Assembly (NCBI RefSeq): GCF_000303155.1
Contig: NC_018719.1
Coordinates: 1,550,001 to 1,614,000 of the forward strand
Length of the DNA stretch: 64,000 bases
Reading direction: 5' to 3'
From: Candidatus Nitrososphaera gargensis Ga9.2
GTDB taxonomy: Archaea > Thermoproteota > Nitrososphaeria > Nitrososphaerales > Nitrososphaeraceae
Position numbers and translations under genes: made by a program. Positions 26,924 to 35,704 of the stretch are shown here, in pieces (positions within the stretch are counted from its first letter, which is position 1; each line of letters starts with the position of its first letter). The notes below the pieces were generated by a model. The model was given only the letters and a program-made list of their open reading frames with translations, did not search any database and was not told where the DNA came from.

Positions 26924-28120
26924 CTAGTCAGAATGCTCTTTTGCCACCATGGGTTCAAGCACTTCAAGCAAAATCCCGATAGGGACGTCATGGATGCTTG
27001 CTTCTAGTTTGGATTTTGCATTTTTGATATCTAGGAACCCTATCCTCGACAGGTCGAGCAGATATTCCCTGACACTTCGATTATCGGCCGGTTTAGATCT
27101 GTATGTTTCGCAGAGGACATGGTATGTCTCTGTTATATCTGATAGATTCACATAGATGTTGGATTCTTTTCTTAATAGGTTCGCCACAGCCTGCAGTACG
27201 ACTTTCTCATCCCTTGGCAGGGAGAGTAAGTCCTCGCTCCTAACCTTGGGGTCAGTCATAGATTTGGCCATCCTGACATGCTCCGGTATAACCCTGTCCA
27301 TCCCAAAGTTATCGGCGCACTTGCCAGCCTTCCACAGTATCTGTATCGCATAGTATGCATCACCTATCGAACACGCCATTTCAGCGATGAAGTCGATTAT
27401 GTTATCGGGAACCGATCCGTCTGTTCTGAATGCCATCTGTACTCTTTGGCCAATGATGTCTACAAGCTGCTCTTTGGTGTAAGGCTCCAACTTTAGCATT
27501 CTCGCACCGAAGGTTCTGTGGAGCTTGCTGCGCTCTAGCTCTGCCATGGTGTCAATGTTGCTATCCCTAATAACGAAAATTATTGCCAGCCTTTTGGGTC
27601 TTGAAAGTTCTTCCCTGTATCTGGTCAGCTGCTCGATGAGGTCTTCACCAGTCCTCTTGATGAACCAATCGACTTCGTCCAGAGTAAGTAAAAGGTACTT
27701 GTTGTTGGCATCTAGCTGCCTGTACATCTCCCTGAACATCAGGTCGGGGCTCAGGCCCTTGACATCTGCGCCCGTAGTCGAGCGGACTATCTGCTGCATC
27801 AGCGCATGCATGTTTGTGACAAACTTGCAGTTGATGTGTACATATTTCAGGTCGATGCCTTTTGACTTGAGCATGTCTGCGGCGATGCCGCCAAAAGTCT
27901 TTGTTATGGATGTCTTGCCGGTTCCCGACCTGCTGTAGATCAAGGCAACAGGCGAAGCTTTGCCAGGTGTTTCCAAGAGGGGCCTAAAAAACAATGCTAG
28001 TGAGCCTAACTCTCTGCCTCTGTGCATCAGGCTGTCTGGAGTATACTCCACGTCTAGCACCGATTCGTCTTTGAATACGGTGTGCTTTTGAAGTATGTCT
28101 TGAACAATATTGTTAGTCAT
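26924..28120 (-). CDS. cdc6: Orc1/Cdc6-like replication initiator ATPase
   Basis: A 398-residue AAA+ protein. Walker A is SRSGTGKTS around residues 63-71, Walker B is LLLTLDEVDW at about 145-155 and sensor-1 lies in LAIIFVIRDSN at about 175-185. A C-terminal winged-helix domain covers about 300-390 (VLQAVANLLRKESNIYVNLS). The length and order are typical of archaeal Orc1/Cdc6. Nitrososphaeria chromosomes encode their own copy, so this could be a chromosomal paralogue or the initiator of an integrated element. No origin-box repeats were evident in the 330 bp upstream. Confidence 0.88.
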   Translation of the reverse strand: MTNNIVQDILQKHTVFKDESVLDVEYTPDSLMHRGRELGSLALFFRPLLETPGKASPVALIYSRSGTGKTSITKTFGGIAADMLKSKGIDLKYVHINCKFVTNMHALMQQIVRSTTGADVKGLSPDLMFREMYRQLDANNKYLLLTLDEVDWFIKRTGEDLIEQLTRYREELSRPKRLAIIFVIRDSNIDTMAELERSKLHRTFGARMLKLEPYTKEQLVDIIGQRVQMAFRTDGSVPDNIIDFIAEMACSIGDAYYAIQILWKAGKCADNFGMDRVIPEHVRMAKSMTDPKVRSEDLLSLPRDEKVVLQAVANLLRKESNIYVNLSDITETYHVLCETYRSKPADNRSVREYLLDLSRIGFLDIKNAKSKLEASIHDVPIGILLEVLEPMVAKEHSD

Positions 28121-28451
28121 GGCGATTTACTCGACTCCCATTTGTGGATCATGCCACCACTGACACGCGACGCCTTTCAGCCATAGAATGACATGTAAAG
28201 CATAAACCGCATCTGGTGCAGAAGAGAGATTTTCGCTTGCCGCAACCCTTGCATTCATGATATGATGGTCTGATAGGACATAGGAACCCATGCATGGCTG
28301 CCAGCTCGTCTGCCAATAGATAAAGCTGGAGACACCTTAGGGGAAGGGAGTAGGTCCTTTAGCTGGTTCAGGTCACTTTCCAGAGCGTAGCTCAAAAAAT
28401 TCGCTCGAGTATAGACAATTTCCAAAAATCGCCAGTACCTTCAATATAACC
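28121..28451. other. Intergenic stretch upstream of cdc6
   Basis: No ORF or RNA gene is supported here. I looked for repeated origin recognition boxes next to the Orc1/Cdc6 gene and saw none. It may hold the cdc6 promoter and degraded 3' sequence of the epimerase pseudogene. Confidence 0.4.
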
Positions 28452-29078
28452 TTAGGAATTCTCGACAAATTTACAAATTTCTTGCTGTACAAACGATTCA
28501 CTAAAGTATTCCTGTATCCTAAAAAAGATTGGTGCCATCAACCTGTTAACTACGTTTGACCCATAATAATCTGGAAAGCGTGGGATAACGACACTTACCT
28601 GACCTGACTTTTGTGCATCCATAAGTTTTCCCTCTATGAAATTCCGAAGCTTGCCTTTCTTGCTTGTGGCTGCCAGAGGATGATTTTCAGTTGCTGACAT
28701 TTGTTGGAACCTACCGAAACCGTAAACACCAGAGTCGCCTTGGCCTCTTTCGCACCTCCCAAAATATTATCTGTTACTCTTGGCATGATCTCTGAACCAT
28801 TGTTAGTACGGCACATTCACGCAATGATAGATCGTGTCGGCATCATGACACAAAGCGCGAACACTTTCGGCGTTCATCGCATCATCTGCCTCTATTGCAA
28901 TCCTTGAATGCTTTGGGAGCACTTGCCCGGCGCGATCCGATGAGCGCACGACAGCCCTAGTTGATATGCCCAGTGCAACCAGTCTTCTTACTGTCGCAGC
29001 ACCTAGTGAACCAGTAGTACCAAACACAACATATGTTTGGCTGGTATCCTTGCTTAAGCGGTCTTTGCTAGCTTCCAA
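28452..29078 (-). pseudogene. Decayed NAD-dependent epimerase/dehydratase
   Basis: Homologous pieces lie in successive frames. The N-terminal Rossmann part is at 29078-28803 (VVFGTTGSLGAATVRRLVAL). A middle part is in a second frame near 28790-28720 (PRVTDNILGGAKEAKATLVF). A third part is at 28700-28452 (TENHPLAATSKKGKLRNFIE, then VSVVIPRFPDYYGSNVVNRL). At least two frameshifts are needed, and about 100 C-terminal residues of a normal epimerase are missing. A TGCA element lies 55 bp upstream of the start, so the gene once belonged to the same regulon as its neighbours. Confidence 0.82.
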
Positions 29079-29133
29079 TACTTATTGCTTTCACGCAAAC
29101 GGTGTGTCAGGCATGTGAATAAGGAAATCAGGT

Positions 29134-29147
29134 TGCAATGCAGTGCA
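29134..29147. promoter_or_regulatory. TGCA element 1 (exact)
   Basis: TGCA-A-TGCA-G-TGCA. It lies 55 bp upstream of the epimerase pseudogene start (minus strand). Confidence 0.75.
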
Positions 29148-29364
29148 GACGTAATCGATAAAAGTAAGCATCTTGCTCTCGAGGTTAGAATCCCAGAAAC
29201 CCCACCAACGGCTTCGTGCTGAACGGAAGCCAATCCTGCCCTGAAGGAAACGAGGATTCTACATAACCCCAAGAAATATTGACATGTGTCAGGGCAGGAC
29301 ACATATCTTCTGAAAACATACAGCAGATAATCAGTACTTGCTATAATAATATGCTATGGTGTTT

Positions 29365-29378
29365 TGCAATGCAGTGCA
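29365..29378. promoter_or_regulatory. TGCA element 2 (exact)
   Basis: TGCA-A-TGCA-G-TGCA, 39 bp before the ATG at 29418. A TATA-like GTAAATATC begins 11 bp downstream. Confidence 0.85.
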
Positions 29379-29417
29379 AACCTACAAGGTAAATATCTGC
29401 CGCAAGAATGACAAAAC

Positions 29418-29633
29418 ATGATAAAACTCAATGGCGAAAACATAGCCGGAACTGCGTTTCTATTCTTTTCAGCCCTTCTTATGGCCGCGGGGCAGGTAAA
29501 TGCAGTATTTGGCAAGCTCTATCCGGCCTATTACATTCTTGTTGCGGCAGGAGTAGCACTTGTTTTCCTAGGCTACAGGACTGCCCGCAATGAAACAATG
29601 CCGCCAGCAAAAGAGCATTACAGGTTGTCATAA
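29418..29633 (+). CDS. Two-helix membrane protein of the TGCA regulon
   Basis: A 71-residue protein with two membrane helices (TAFLFFSALLMAAGQVNAVF and AYYILVAAGVALVFLGYRTA) and a short charged tail. It has its own exact TGCA element and TATA-like box, the best evidence that it is expressed. No family is recognised. Confidence 0.7.
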   Translation: MIKLNGENIAGTAFLFFSALLMAAGQVNAVFGKLYPAYYILVAAGVALVFLGYRTARNETMPPAKEHYRLS

Positions 29634-29645
29634 CTGGTTTTCAAA

Positions 29646-29927
29646 ATGTCTTGCCTTGGCATCTGCTTGAAATACAAGAACCGGCTTCCCGCAGCTGGCG
29701 TACGACGATATCAGGGGGAACGCAAGCGCTGCACAAACTGCGAGGTTTTCCTGCGCTGGAGTGGAGCAAGGTGTCCGTGCTGCAATACACTCCTTCGGAC
29801 CAGGCCCCGGAACAGGTGGGGAGATTATACCGCTAAAGCACAGAAAAAGCTCTTGAATTCTCCTAGAATGCCCGTAAGCAGAGAACTCAACAAATCTTAT
29901 GAAACAGATCTTGTGATCCGCGGGTAG
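29646..29927 (+). CDS. Zinc-ribbon microprotein (start uncertain)
   Basis: The central part, RKRCTNCEVFLRWSGARCPC followed by CNTLLRTRPRN, has a C-x2-C...C-P-C-C zinc-knuckle pattern of a kind I associate with small Nitrososphaeria proteins. The real start is unclear. The first roughly 25 residues are atypical, and a later non-ATG start or a frameshift is possible. The 3' end overlaps the convergent nitroreductase gene by 41 bp. It lies just after the membrane protein at 29418 and may share its TGCA-controlled transcript. Confidence 0.55.
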   Translation: MSCLGICLKYKNRLPAAGVRRYQGERKRCTNCEVFLRWSGARCPCCNTLLRTRPRNRWGDYTAKAQKKLLNSPRMPVSRELNKSYETDLVIRG

Positions 29928-30417
29928 TTTTTTCTTTTGGCGCTTCACTAGGATAACCGATGGGCAGCATTGCTACCGGCCTGTGCCCTTCTGGCAGGCC
30001 TAGTATTTCAGACACTCTCTTCTCATCAAAGGCTCCCGTCCATACCGTAGTCAACCCAAGAGCATAGACTGTTAGCTGCGCGTAAGCGGCTGCTATGGTG
30101 GCATCCTGAACAGAAAACAGTTGCGAGCGTTCACCAAACTTATGAATGGACCGGGACGGATTGGCGCAGAATACAAGCAACAGTGGAGCTTCTGCGACAA
30201 ATCCTTGGTCTCTGGCAGCCGCTACCAGCCGCCTCTTCTTCTCATCATTCTCCACCATGTATATTTCAAAGCTCTGGAGCCCTCCTGACGAGGGTGCGAG
30301 GTCACAACCCTCAAGAATCGCGTCCAGCACGGAATCGTCCAACTTCCTTTCTCTGTCGAAAGCTCTTACTGACCTCCTCTGCTTCAGAAGCCAGAAGAAT
30401 TGTTCCTTCATATCCAT
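29887..30417 (-). CDS. Nitroreductase family protein
   Basis: A 176-residue FMN-dependent nitroreductase-like protein from ATG 30417; a TTG at 30471 would add 18 residues. It has the N-terminal RRSVRAFD signature and LAPSSGGLQSFEIYMVEN (PSSGxxQ-type FMN contact). It also has ATIAAAYAQLTVYALGLTTV and a C-terminal GYPSEAPKEKTTR. It probably carries out NAD(P)H-dependent reduction of nitro compounds or quinones; the substrate is unknown. It follows the glycine-rich membrane protein gene at 30472 and is probably co-transcribed with it from the TGCA promoter at 30935. Confidence 0.85.
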   Translation of the reverse strand: MDMKEQFFWLLKQRRSVRAFDRERKLDDSVLDAILEGCDLAPSSGGLQSFEIYMVENDEKKRRLVAAARDQGFVAEAPLLLVFCANPSRSIHKFGERSQLFSVQDATIAAAYAQLTVYALGLTTVWTGAFDEKRVSEILGLPEGHRPVAMLPIGYPSEAPKEKTTRGSQDLFHKIC

Positions 30418-30471
30418 CTGACCATACCCTGCACACATAATTAAAAAATGGTGGAAATCTGTGCCTGTCAA

Positions 30472-30882
30472 TTACTTCTTTGTCAGGGCCAGTATTCCGC
30501 CTATGATGCCTAGTATCGGACCTATGAAAAAGCCACTCATGCCGACGAGTCCTACGATACCTGAGATCAGTATTGCTACACCCCATGCGCCTGAACTTTC
30601 AGGCCTCTTGTATATCGAATATCCGCCTAAAATAGAAACTGTTCCAGCGCCTACTGAAATTGCGGCCATTGTTCCAACAGCGGCCCACATAAATCCGCCT
30701 GACATCATCATGCCCCAGCCGCCGCTCATCATTCCTCCGCCGCCCCATCCCGGCATTCCTGCTTGGCTCCAGACTGCAAACATAGAGAGTCCCAGTGTTC
30801 CGCCGATGATCATTAGTGCCCCGCCTATTATGGACAGTATTGAGGACGGTCTCATGCTACTAGCTTTCGAAACACTTTCCAT
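30472..30882 (-). CDS. Glycine/methionine-rich four-helix membrane protein
   Basis: A 136-residue protein with four hydrophobic segments rich in glycine. They are separated by a Gly-Met-rich stretch (MPGWGGGGMMSGGWGMMMSG) at about residues 43-62. Methionine-rich loops can bind copper or silver, but none of this is proven. The start may be ATG 30882 or 30855 (MRPSS). It is divergent to the CBS gene at 30994 across a TGCA element. Confidence 0.7.
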   Translation of the reverse strand: MESVSKASSMRPSSILSIIGGALMIIGGTLGLSMFAVWSQAGMPGWGGGGMMSGGWGMMMSGGFMWAAVGTMAAISVGAGTVSILGGYSIYKRPESSGAWGVAILISGIVGLVGMSGFFIGPILGIIGGILALTKK

Positions 30883-30934
30883 TTTCTTCTACCCGATATT
30901 CGTATGGAGGCTCCCTGCATATAGACAGGAGGTA

Positions 30935-30948
30935 TGCAGTGCAATTCA
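30935..30948. promoter_or_regulatory. TGCA element 3 (one unit degenerate)
   Basis: TGCA-G-TGCA-A-TTCA, between divergent genes: 45 bp from ATG 30994 (plus) and 52 bp from 30882 (minus). TGAATAAT 12 bp downstream is a possible TATA box. Confidence 0.7.
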
Positions 30949-30993
30949 CTGTAGACAAACTGAATAATACCATTGTGCAATGTCGCGTATACG

Positions 30994-31827
30994 ATGTACA
31001 TCGTGGGACTAGACGCAAAGGGAGCAATGTGGAAACCAGTAACGCTTGGACCGGACGAGACCGTTCTTGACGCAAGGGACATCCTTTTGAGATACGGCAT
31101 CAGCAGAGTCGTAATTGCAAAGAACCACAAGCCACTTGGCATAGTCACAGAAAAGGACATTGCACGGTTCCTGTACGAGCAGGTGCCGCCAAGGCAGCTT
31201 GATGAGATCAGGCTGGACGAGGTTATGAGCAGGAGTCTCGTGACAGTAGGTGAAGAGACGGACCTGAGAGCCTGTGCCAAGGTAATGCTGGCGAAGGGGG
31301 TCAGCTCGCTTGTAGTGGTAGACGGTAAGAAGAACCTGAAGGGCATATTCACCAAGACCGACCTTACAACCGCCTATGTGGAATATTATGCGATGGAGCA
31401 TAGGGTGCGGGAATTCATGACAAAAAAGGTCATAACGGTAGCGCCCGACGAGCCGGTGCATTCTGCAATCATGCTAATGATCGTCAACAAAATATCAAGA
31501 ATTGTGGTCACAAGGAACGGACGGCTTGTCGGCATGATAACGGGACGGGATTTGCTGCCGCTTGGAGCGATGGTAGAAAGGCGTCAACCCTGGAATGTAA
31601 AGAAATGGCAGCCGTTCATTCCTGCAGGGATAAAGGCGGCCATGCTGGTGTCAGATGTCATGACACCAAACCCTGTCACGACAACTGCGGATTCCGATCT
31701 GGCTGATGCAGGATACATCATGCTTAGGAACAGGATAAGCGGCCTGCCTGTTGTTGACTCAAAGCAAGCAGTGGCAGGAATAGTTACAAAAACCGATGTA
31801 GTCAAGGCATTAGCCTCACATGCTTGA
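30994..31827 (+). CDS. Protein with four CBS domains
   Basis: A 277-residue product from ATG 30994; a TTG at 30973 is the alternative, but the 45-bp spacing to the TGCA element favours 30994. Two CBS pairs are visible: LGPDETVLDARDILLRYGIS with IVTEKDIARFL, MSRSLVTVGEETDLRACAKV, ITVAPDEPVHSAIMLMIVNK, and VMTPNPVTTTADSDLADAGY with GIVTKTDVV. CBS pairs bind adenosine nucleotides and act as energy sensors. No catalytic domain is attached, so it probably regulates a partner. Confidence 0.9.
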   Translation: MYIVGLDAKGAMWKPVTLGPDETVLDARDILLRYGISRVVIAKNHKPLGIVTEKDIARFLYEQVPPRQLDEIRLDEVMSRSLVTVGEETDLRACAKVMLAKGVSSLVVVDGKKNLKGIFTKTDLTTAYVEYYAMEHRVREFMTKKVITVAPDEPVHSAIMLMIVNKISRIVVTRNGRLVGMITGRDLLPLGAMVERRQPWNVKKWQPFIPAGIKAAMLVSDVMTPNPVTTTADSDLADAGYIMLRNRISGLPVVDSKQAVAGIVTKTDVVKALASHA

Positions 31828-31874
31828 ACTAAGAAAGGTAGGATGACAGGAAAATCTATCTCCCGCGTAAATGA

Positions 31875-32342
31875 TTACGAACTCGGCACAGCCTGCTGGT
31901 GGAGCAGTCTGCGGACCTTCAAATAGAGCATGACGTTAACCGATATGAAGGCCACTCCTCCAAGAATTCCGAGTATGAAGAGAATCCTTGCAATGTCATT
32001 TGTGATCCAGCTTACCAAAAAGCGCAGAAACTCTGGAACCACGTCAGCAAAATGTGCAAAGTTGAATGGAAATACGTAAAACAACCATACTGAGCTTACT
32101 ATCCAGAATATCGATGTTGCAAGCTCTGGAAGCCGCGAAATATTTCTCCTTCCTGTCGCTAGCCGGGCAACAGGTTCTGCCATACCAGTCAGGATCGAAC
32201 CATAAAGGAGGAATGCTTCCGTTGAAGCAGAGGCAGATGTAAAGAATCCTGTACACCACGCCTGATGTGTATAGAAGAAAAATGCAACAAGGATGATGCC
32301 GATGATGGCAGCTATTTCTCCTCCTCTTTCGGAAAGAGTCAT
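31875..32342 (-). CDS. Four-helix membrane protein
   Basis: A 155-residue protein from ATG 32342 with four membrane segments (IAAIIGIILVAFFFYTHQAW, AFLLYGSILTGMAEPVARLA, LATSIFWIVSSVWLFYVFPF and ILFILGILGGVAFISVNVML). Short basic loops suggest a simple bundle. It is the last gene of a minus-strand run that starts with the RDD gene at 34037 and includes the broken flavodoxin. The family is unknown. Confidence 0.7.
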   Translation of the reverse strand: MTLSERGGEIAAIIGIILVAFFFYTHQAWCTGFFTSASASTEAFLLYGSILTGMAEPVARLATGRRNISRLPELATSIFWIVSSVWLFYVFPFNFAHFADVVPEFLRFLVSWITNDIARILFILGILGGVAFISVNVMLYLKVRRLLHQQAVPSS

Positions 32343-32421
32343 GCGATCTCTGCTTGCTTCTTTCTGTGCCTACCCTAGATGCTGCCGCTCTGTCATGCCG
32401 CCCCCACCTGTTGCATCTTTT

Positions 32422-32883
32422 TCAAGAGTGTCCCAAGCTCTTTTCCAATCGATTCGAAGAGGTCTTCCATCCCTCCTTGAGCATGGTGTCTTCAGGCTTG
32501 GCCCCCTTCTCACAGACAACCAGTGCCGAAGCGCGAGGCCGGATAATGTCGGTTCCAAGTTCTTGCAACCTTTTTTCGACGAACCTGTCCGCGCTGCCCG
32601 ACAAACGTGAATCCAGTCTTGTGTCAAACGCAAAGCCGCGCCTACCTTTAAGGTCCAAGCCCTTCAGTTGCTCTAAAAATATCTTCAGGGGTTTTGATGC
32701 GGTAAAGTACTGGGTCGGCGCTCCAAGAGCCAGAAGGTCATAGCCGGCGAACCCGTCTACCCGCGCTTGCTTGATGTTGGTTGATTCGGCTTCTACGCCG
32801 GTTTCCTACAGGCCGGCTGCCAGCCGGCGGGTTATTTTCTCCGTGTTTCCAAAGAGCGTGTCAAAAAGCACTATTGCCTTCAT
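32422..32883 (-). pseudogene. Flavodoxin-domain protein interrupted by in-frame TAG
   Basis: From ATG 32883 the frame reads MKAIVLFDTLFGNTEKITRR, a flavodoxin FMN-binding start (T/S-x-T-G/N-x-T), then LAAGL, then TAG at 32806-32808. It continues in the same frame with ETGVEAESTNIKQARVDGFA and GYDLLALGAPTQYF. The 153-codon total is normal for a flavodoxin. The TAG replaces a codon that is often lysine (AAG) at this position. TAG is an ordinary stop in neighbouring genes, so a nonsense mutation or sequence error is likelier than recoding. It sits 2 bp after the membrane protein gene at 32886. Confidence 0.85.
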
Positions 32884-32885
32884 TT

Positions 32886-34037
32886 CTAATCCTTCCTGTA
32901 CGTGACTCCGCTCTCGCTGGTAGTTGTTGTCTCGTGCCTTCTGCCGTCTGCGATTGTAATTACGCCTCCCACGATCAAAGTCACGACTCCTGCCGCGGCC
33001 AGGCTTCCGCCCAGAATTAGCATGTCAAGTCCACCAGACATCATGTCGTCAAAATTAGGCTGGCCGTCCGCTGAAGCAAATGGCATGTACCCAAACGATC
33101 CGCTGACCATTGCGGTCTGTGTGCCGATGTTCGTAACAATGACAGTGTATGTTCCAGTCCCCTCAGGCTTGATGGTCGTAAAGAACGACTCGTCAAATTC
33201 GCCGTTGCTCACTGTTTCTCCGCTTGGGTCAGTTACTGTTTCCTTCAACCTGATGTCGCCTGAAGAATCCTGCCGCTCTACTCCGAGCGATAGCGAAAGC
33301 GGCCTGTCCAGAGCGTCGACCTTTATCTGCGCGTCTACCTACTGGCCCGGCTGTATCGATGTTGTTTGCACAATAGTGTTGTCTGCCAAAAACGAGCTGG
33401 CGAGTGAAGTCCTCCATACTGCTGTTATGGCTATTCCTGCCACTAGGAGCACTGTACCGGCAATAAGGATTGTGTGACCCCTCTGCATTTCACCGAATCG
33501 CCCCTTTGTATACCTCACATTTGCGGTATCGCCGGTCTCTTCCCTTGCTTTGATTACTATTGTATTTGCCGCTCTGCTAAGTAATCTCTGCCTCTTGTCA
33601 TTAGTGAATATCCAGCCCAGAAGTACATCTAATGGTAGAATGAATGCCTTGCCAAAACTCGATATGGCAATGCTCTTTGTGTCTGCCGGTTTCCCATCAA
33701 GGTTCGTTGTCTTGATATGCAGTAGCATTTTACCAATTGACTGACCATTGTACTTGGATTCCATGTATGTCCAATATCCAAAGAATACTAGGCTGTTGAT
33801 TGCAAAGCTGAATGGTCCGCCAATGTTGTTCCACCATTGGCCGTTTGATATCATGCTTGGATTCATAAATTCTGTGAGCCAGATTGGCATTGCCACTATC
33901 GCAAACAGTACTCCTAACGCAACATTGACTATGATGAAATCTACAAGCCATGCCCAGAACCTAGTGCTCCATCTCGCTAGTGTTAATTCTGTTCGCCTGT
34001 CTGAAGGCGAAGTTCCACGATCAAATTCCGAAGTCAT
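32886..34037 (-). pseudogene. RDD membrane protein joined in frame to an outer-domain protein, interrupted by TAG
   Basis: From ATG 34037 the first about 190 residues are an RDD-family membrane protein (RFWAWLVDFIIVNVALGVLF, then NGQSIGKMLLHIKTTNLDGK). The frame then runs into a second module with its own membrane helix (GHTILIAGTVLLVAGIAITA) and outer domain. A TAG at 33339-33341 interrupts it (TTSIQPGQ, stop, VDAQIKVDALDRPL), after which the frame stays open to 32886 and ends with another membrane helix (LAAAGVVTLIVGGVITIADG). The C-terminal module was probably once a separate gene starting at the MQRGHT methionine. A TGCA element lies 46 bp upstream of 34037. Confidence 0.75.
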
Positions 34038-34083
34038 ACGGGTGTTGTTGCAGCAAATGACTATTAGAAGCTCAGGAACACTT

Positions 34084-34097
34084 TGCCGTGCAGTGCA
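34084..34097. promoter_or_regulatory. TGCA element 4 (one mismatch)
   Basis: TGCC-G-TGCA-G-TGCA, 46 bp upstream of the RDD gene (minus strand) and 89 bp from ATG 34187 (plus strand). Confidence 0.7.
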
Positions 34098-34186
34098 GGC
34101 AGCAAGGCTCTACCGAAGATTTTTGCACCTTTTTCTGCCGATCTTTCTATTGAACTGTAATAAAACATAGCGCGCTAGCGGTTACT

Positions 34187-34795
34187 ATGAAAGCAGGTCC
34201 TACAAGAGGGGGCGAGTTTGGGATTGCCTCAAAGGGCAATACTTGGGCTAGGAGATTCATGGCTGCGGCAATCATACAGGGTGCAATTGTTGTTGGACTG
34301 ACCGTCTTTCTTGTCCTAGGACAGATATCAATCCTAAATCCAGAAGTTTCAAGAGTGATAGCATCCGGCGGTGCCGGGACTTGGTTTACATTTGGCTATT
34401 TGTCATACATACTTGTAGGAGTAATCGGAGTCGCTGTATCCTCGGCATTCTATCATTATCTGGCAGGCAACTTCAAGCGCAGTGCGAATGCACTAGCATG
34501 GGTTCACTTGATCCTAATGAATGTCGGAACCAGCGCGACTGCAGGCATGATGATGTATGCTGGCTATCAGGGAGGAGCTGCGATGTTGCCAACTGCTATA
34601 GGCGGAAGAGGTTTTGACGCACAGCAAGCGCACTCTATCATGGCACCATTTGTAGAGCCAATCGCAGGGTCTATCTTGGCAATTCTAGTTGGAGTTATCG
34701 CTGGTGGCGCAGGCTTTCTCATCGCATATAGGAGGGCACAGCGTTTCGCAGAAACTAGTCCAACTTCACGACGTGATGAGACGGAAGCTGCATAA
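34187..34795 (+). CDS. Four-helix membrane protein with conserved histidines (copy 1)
   Basis: A 202-residue protein with four membrane segments. It is strongly similar to the protein at 55148, sharing for example VFLVLGQIS and GGAGTWFTFGY. Histidines are conserved in both copies at FYHYL, W-x-HL and AH-x-I-x-AP, which could be metal or heme ligands as in cytochrome subunits; this is only a suggestion. The basic C-terminal tail is longer than in copy 2. The function is unknown. Confidence 0.75.
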   Translation: MKAGPTRGGEFGIASKGNTWARRFMAAAIIQGAIVVGLTVFLVLGQISILNPEVSRVIASGGAGTWFTFGYLSYILVGVIGVAVSSAFYHYLAGNFKRSANALAWVHLILMNVGTSATAGMMMYAGYQGGAAMLPTAIGGRGFDAQQAHSIMAPFVEPIAGSILAILVGVIAGGAGFLIAYRRAQRFAETSPTSRRDETEAA

Positions 34796-34874
34796 TAGAT
34801 AGAAAATAGGAACTTGCAGGAAAGTAGATTTCCTCTACAATATAATGTAGTATCTTTATCTTAGATAATCGCTC

Positions 34875-35287
34875 TTGTCTGACAGAACAGGTGACATGGC
34901 CGCCAATCTGAAAGATACATGTAGCGAAATACTATCGCTGGATAAATCAATACGCTTTGCGGGCATTGCAAACATAATGGGAAAGGTGGTAGCTCAGGAA
35001 TTTAGAAAAGATGTGACTCCCCTGCCTTCATTTGAAGAAGTAGAGAGCTCTGCCATCAAATCGGTCCTCCGAATGAGGACACGAGAAGATTATGAAGCAA
35101 AACTTGGTAGAGCCATATACACATTTACTCTTTATGAAAAATCAAGAGGGCATCAATTCCGTTGGAACACCGGGATTATGCACTATTGATGGTATCATTT
35201 GACAAGCAAGCCGACCACGAAGACATAATATTGAAAAAGATATTGCCAGTCATACAGAGAGAGGGGCTTGTCAAAAAGCGTCAATAA
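34875..35287 (+). pseudogene. DUF6659-type protein with a frameshift
   Basis: The first frame (34875-35189) encodes ILSLDKSIRFAGIANIMGKV, AQEFRKDVTPLPSFEEVESS and YTFTLYEKSRGHQFRWNTG. This matches my memory of the DUF6659 family abundant in Nitrososphaeria. The family's C-terminal part is present in another frame from about 35183 (LLMVSFDKQADHEDIILKKI) and ends at TAA 35285-35287. A single frameshift near 35160-35185 restores a normal length of about 137 residues. It is either a real mutation or a sequencing error. DUF6659 function is unknown. Confidence 0.78.
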
Positions 35288-35404
35288 AGTTGGTTTCAGA
35301 ATTACAACTTGCAAAGCAGTGAGTCTTAAGTTAAATGCCTCAAGGGAGAACTAACGCCTTTTGTTTTCAGATCGATAGCGCCTTTGCAGTAAGGCTTTTT
35401 TAAA

Positions 35405-35644
35405 ATGACGTACGCTATAGAGCATATGACAGACAAGCTCTGCCCAGTTTGTGGTCTAAAGTTCACCGAAACCAGCAGGGGTATAACTGTTGATGGCAAG
35501 CCATACCACGATAAATGTATTACAGAATTGAGATGTGACAATTGCGGGGCAATAATGGGATACCTGGCAAGAGATGCCACAATTGAAGGAAGAAACCCAA
35601 AAATGTTCTGTGCGGCATGTTCAAAGAAAGTAATAGCAAAGTAG
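35405..35644 (+). CDS. LIM-like double zinc-binding protein
   Basis: A 79-residue protein with cysteine pairs CPVC, CDNCG and CAAC and a histidine/cysteine step (PYHDKC). It resembles a small LIM or treble-clef fold that binds two zinc ions. It may start at ATG 35405 or at the later ATG (MTDKLCPVCG). It is one of at least six small zinc proteins in this island; the role is probably protein or nucleic-acid binding. Confidence 0.75.
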   Translation: MTYAIEHMTDKLCPVCGLKFTETSRGITVDGKPYHDKCITELRCDNCGAIMGYLARDATIEGRNPKMFCAACSKKVIAK

Positions 35645-35704
35645 CAAATCGTCTATTCTTGTAGCTTTAGACTTTGGTCAGGAGGAAACACAAGATGAGA
35701 TGTA

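Larger units (their letters stand above)
29079..29417. other. Intergenic region with two TGCA elements
   Basis: It contains the TGCA elements at 29134 and 29365, which face the epimerase pseudogene and the gene at 29418 respectively. No gene is supported between them. Confidence 0.5.

Noticed and set aside
28121-28451. Replication origin next to cdc6
   Set aside because: No repeated origin recognition boxes or strongly AT-rich unwinding stretch was visible; the possibility remains untested.
32422-33341. Pyrrolysine or programmed TAG read-through
   Set aside because: TAG ends many ordinary genes in the window and no pyl genes or suppressor tRNA are seen; mutation or sequence error is simpler.
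33229-33417. 62-residue minus-strand frame (MEDFTRQLVFG...)
   Set aside because: It overlaps the TAG-interrupted gene in another frame and has atypical composition; the homologous protein runs in the other frame.
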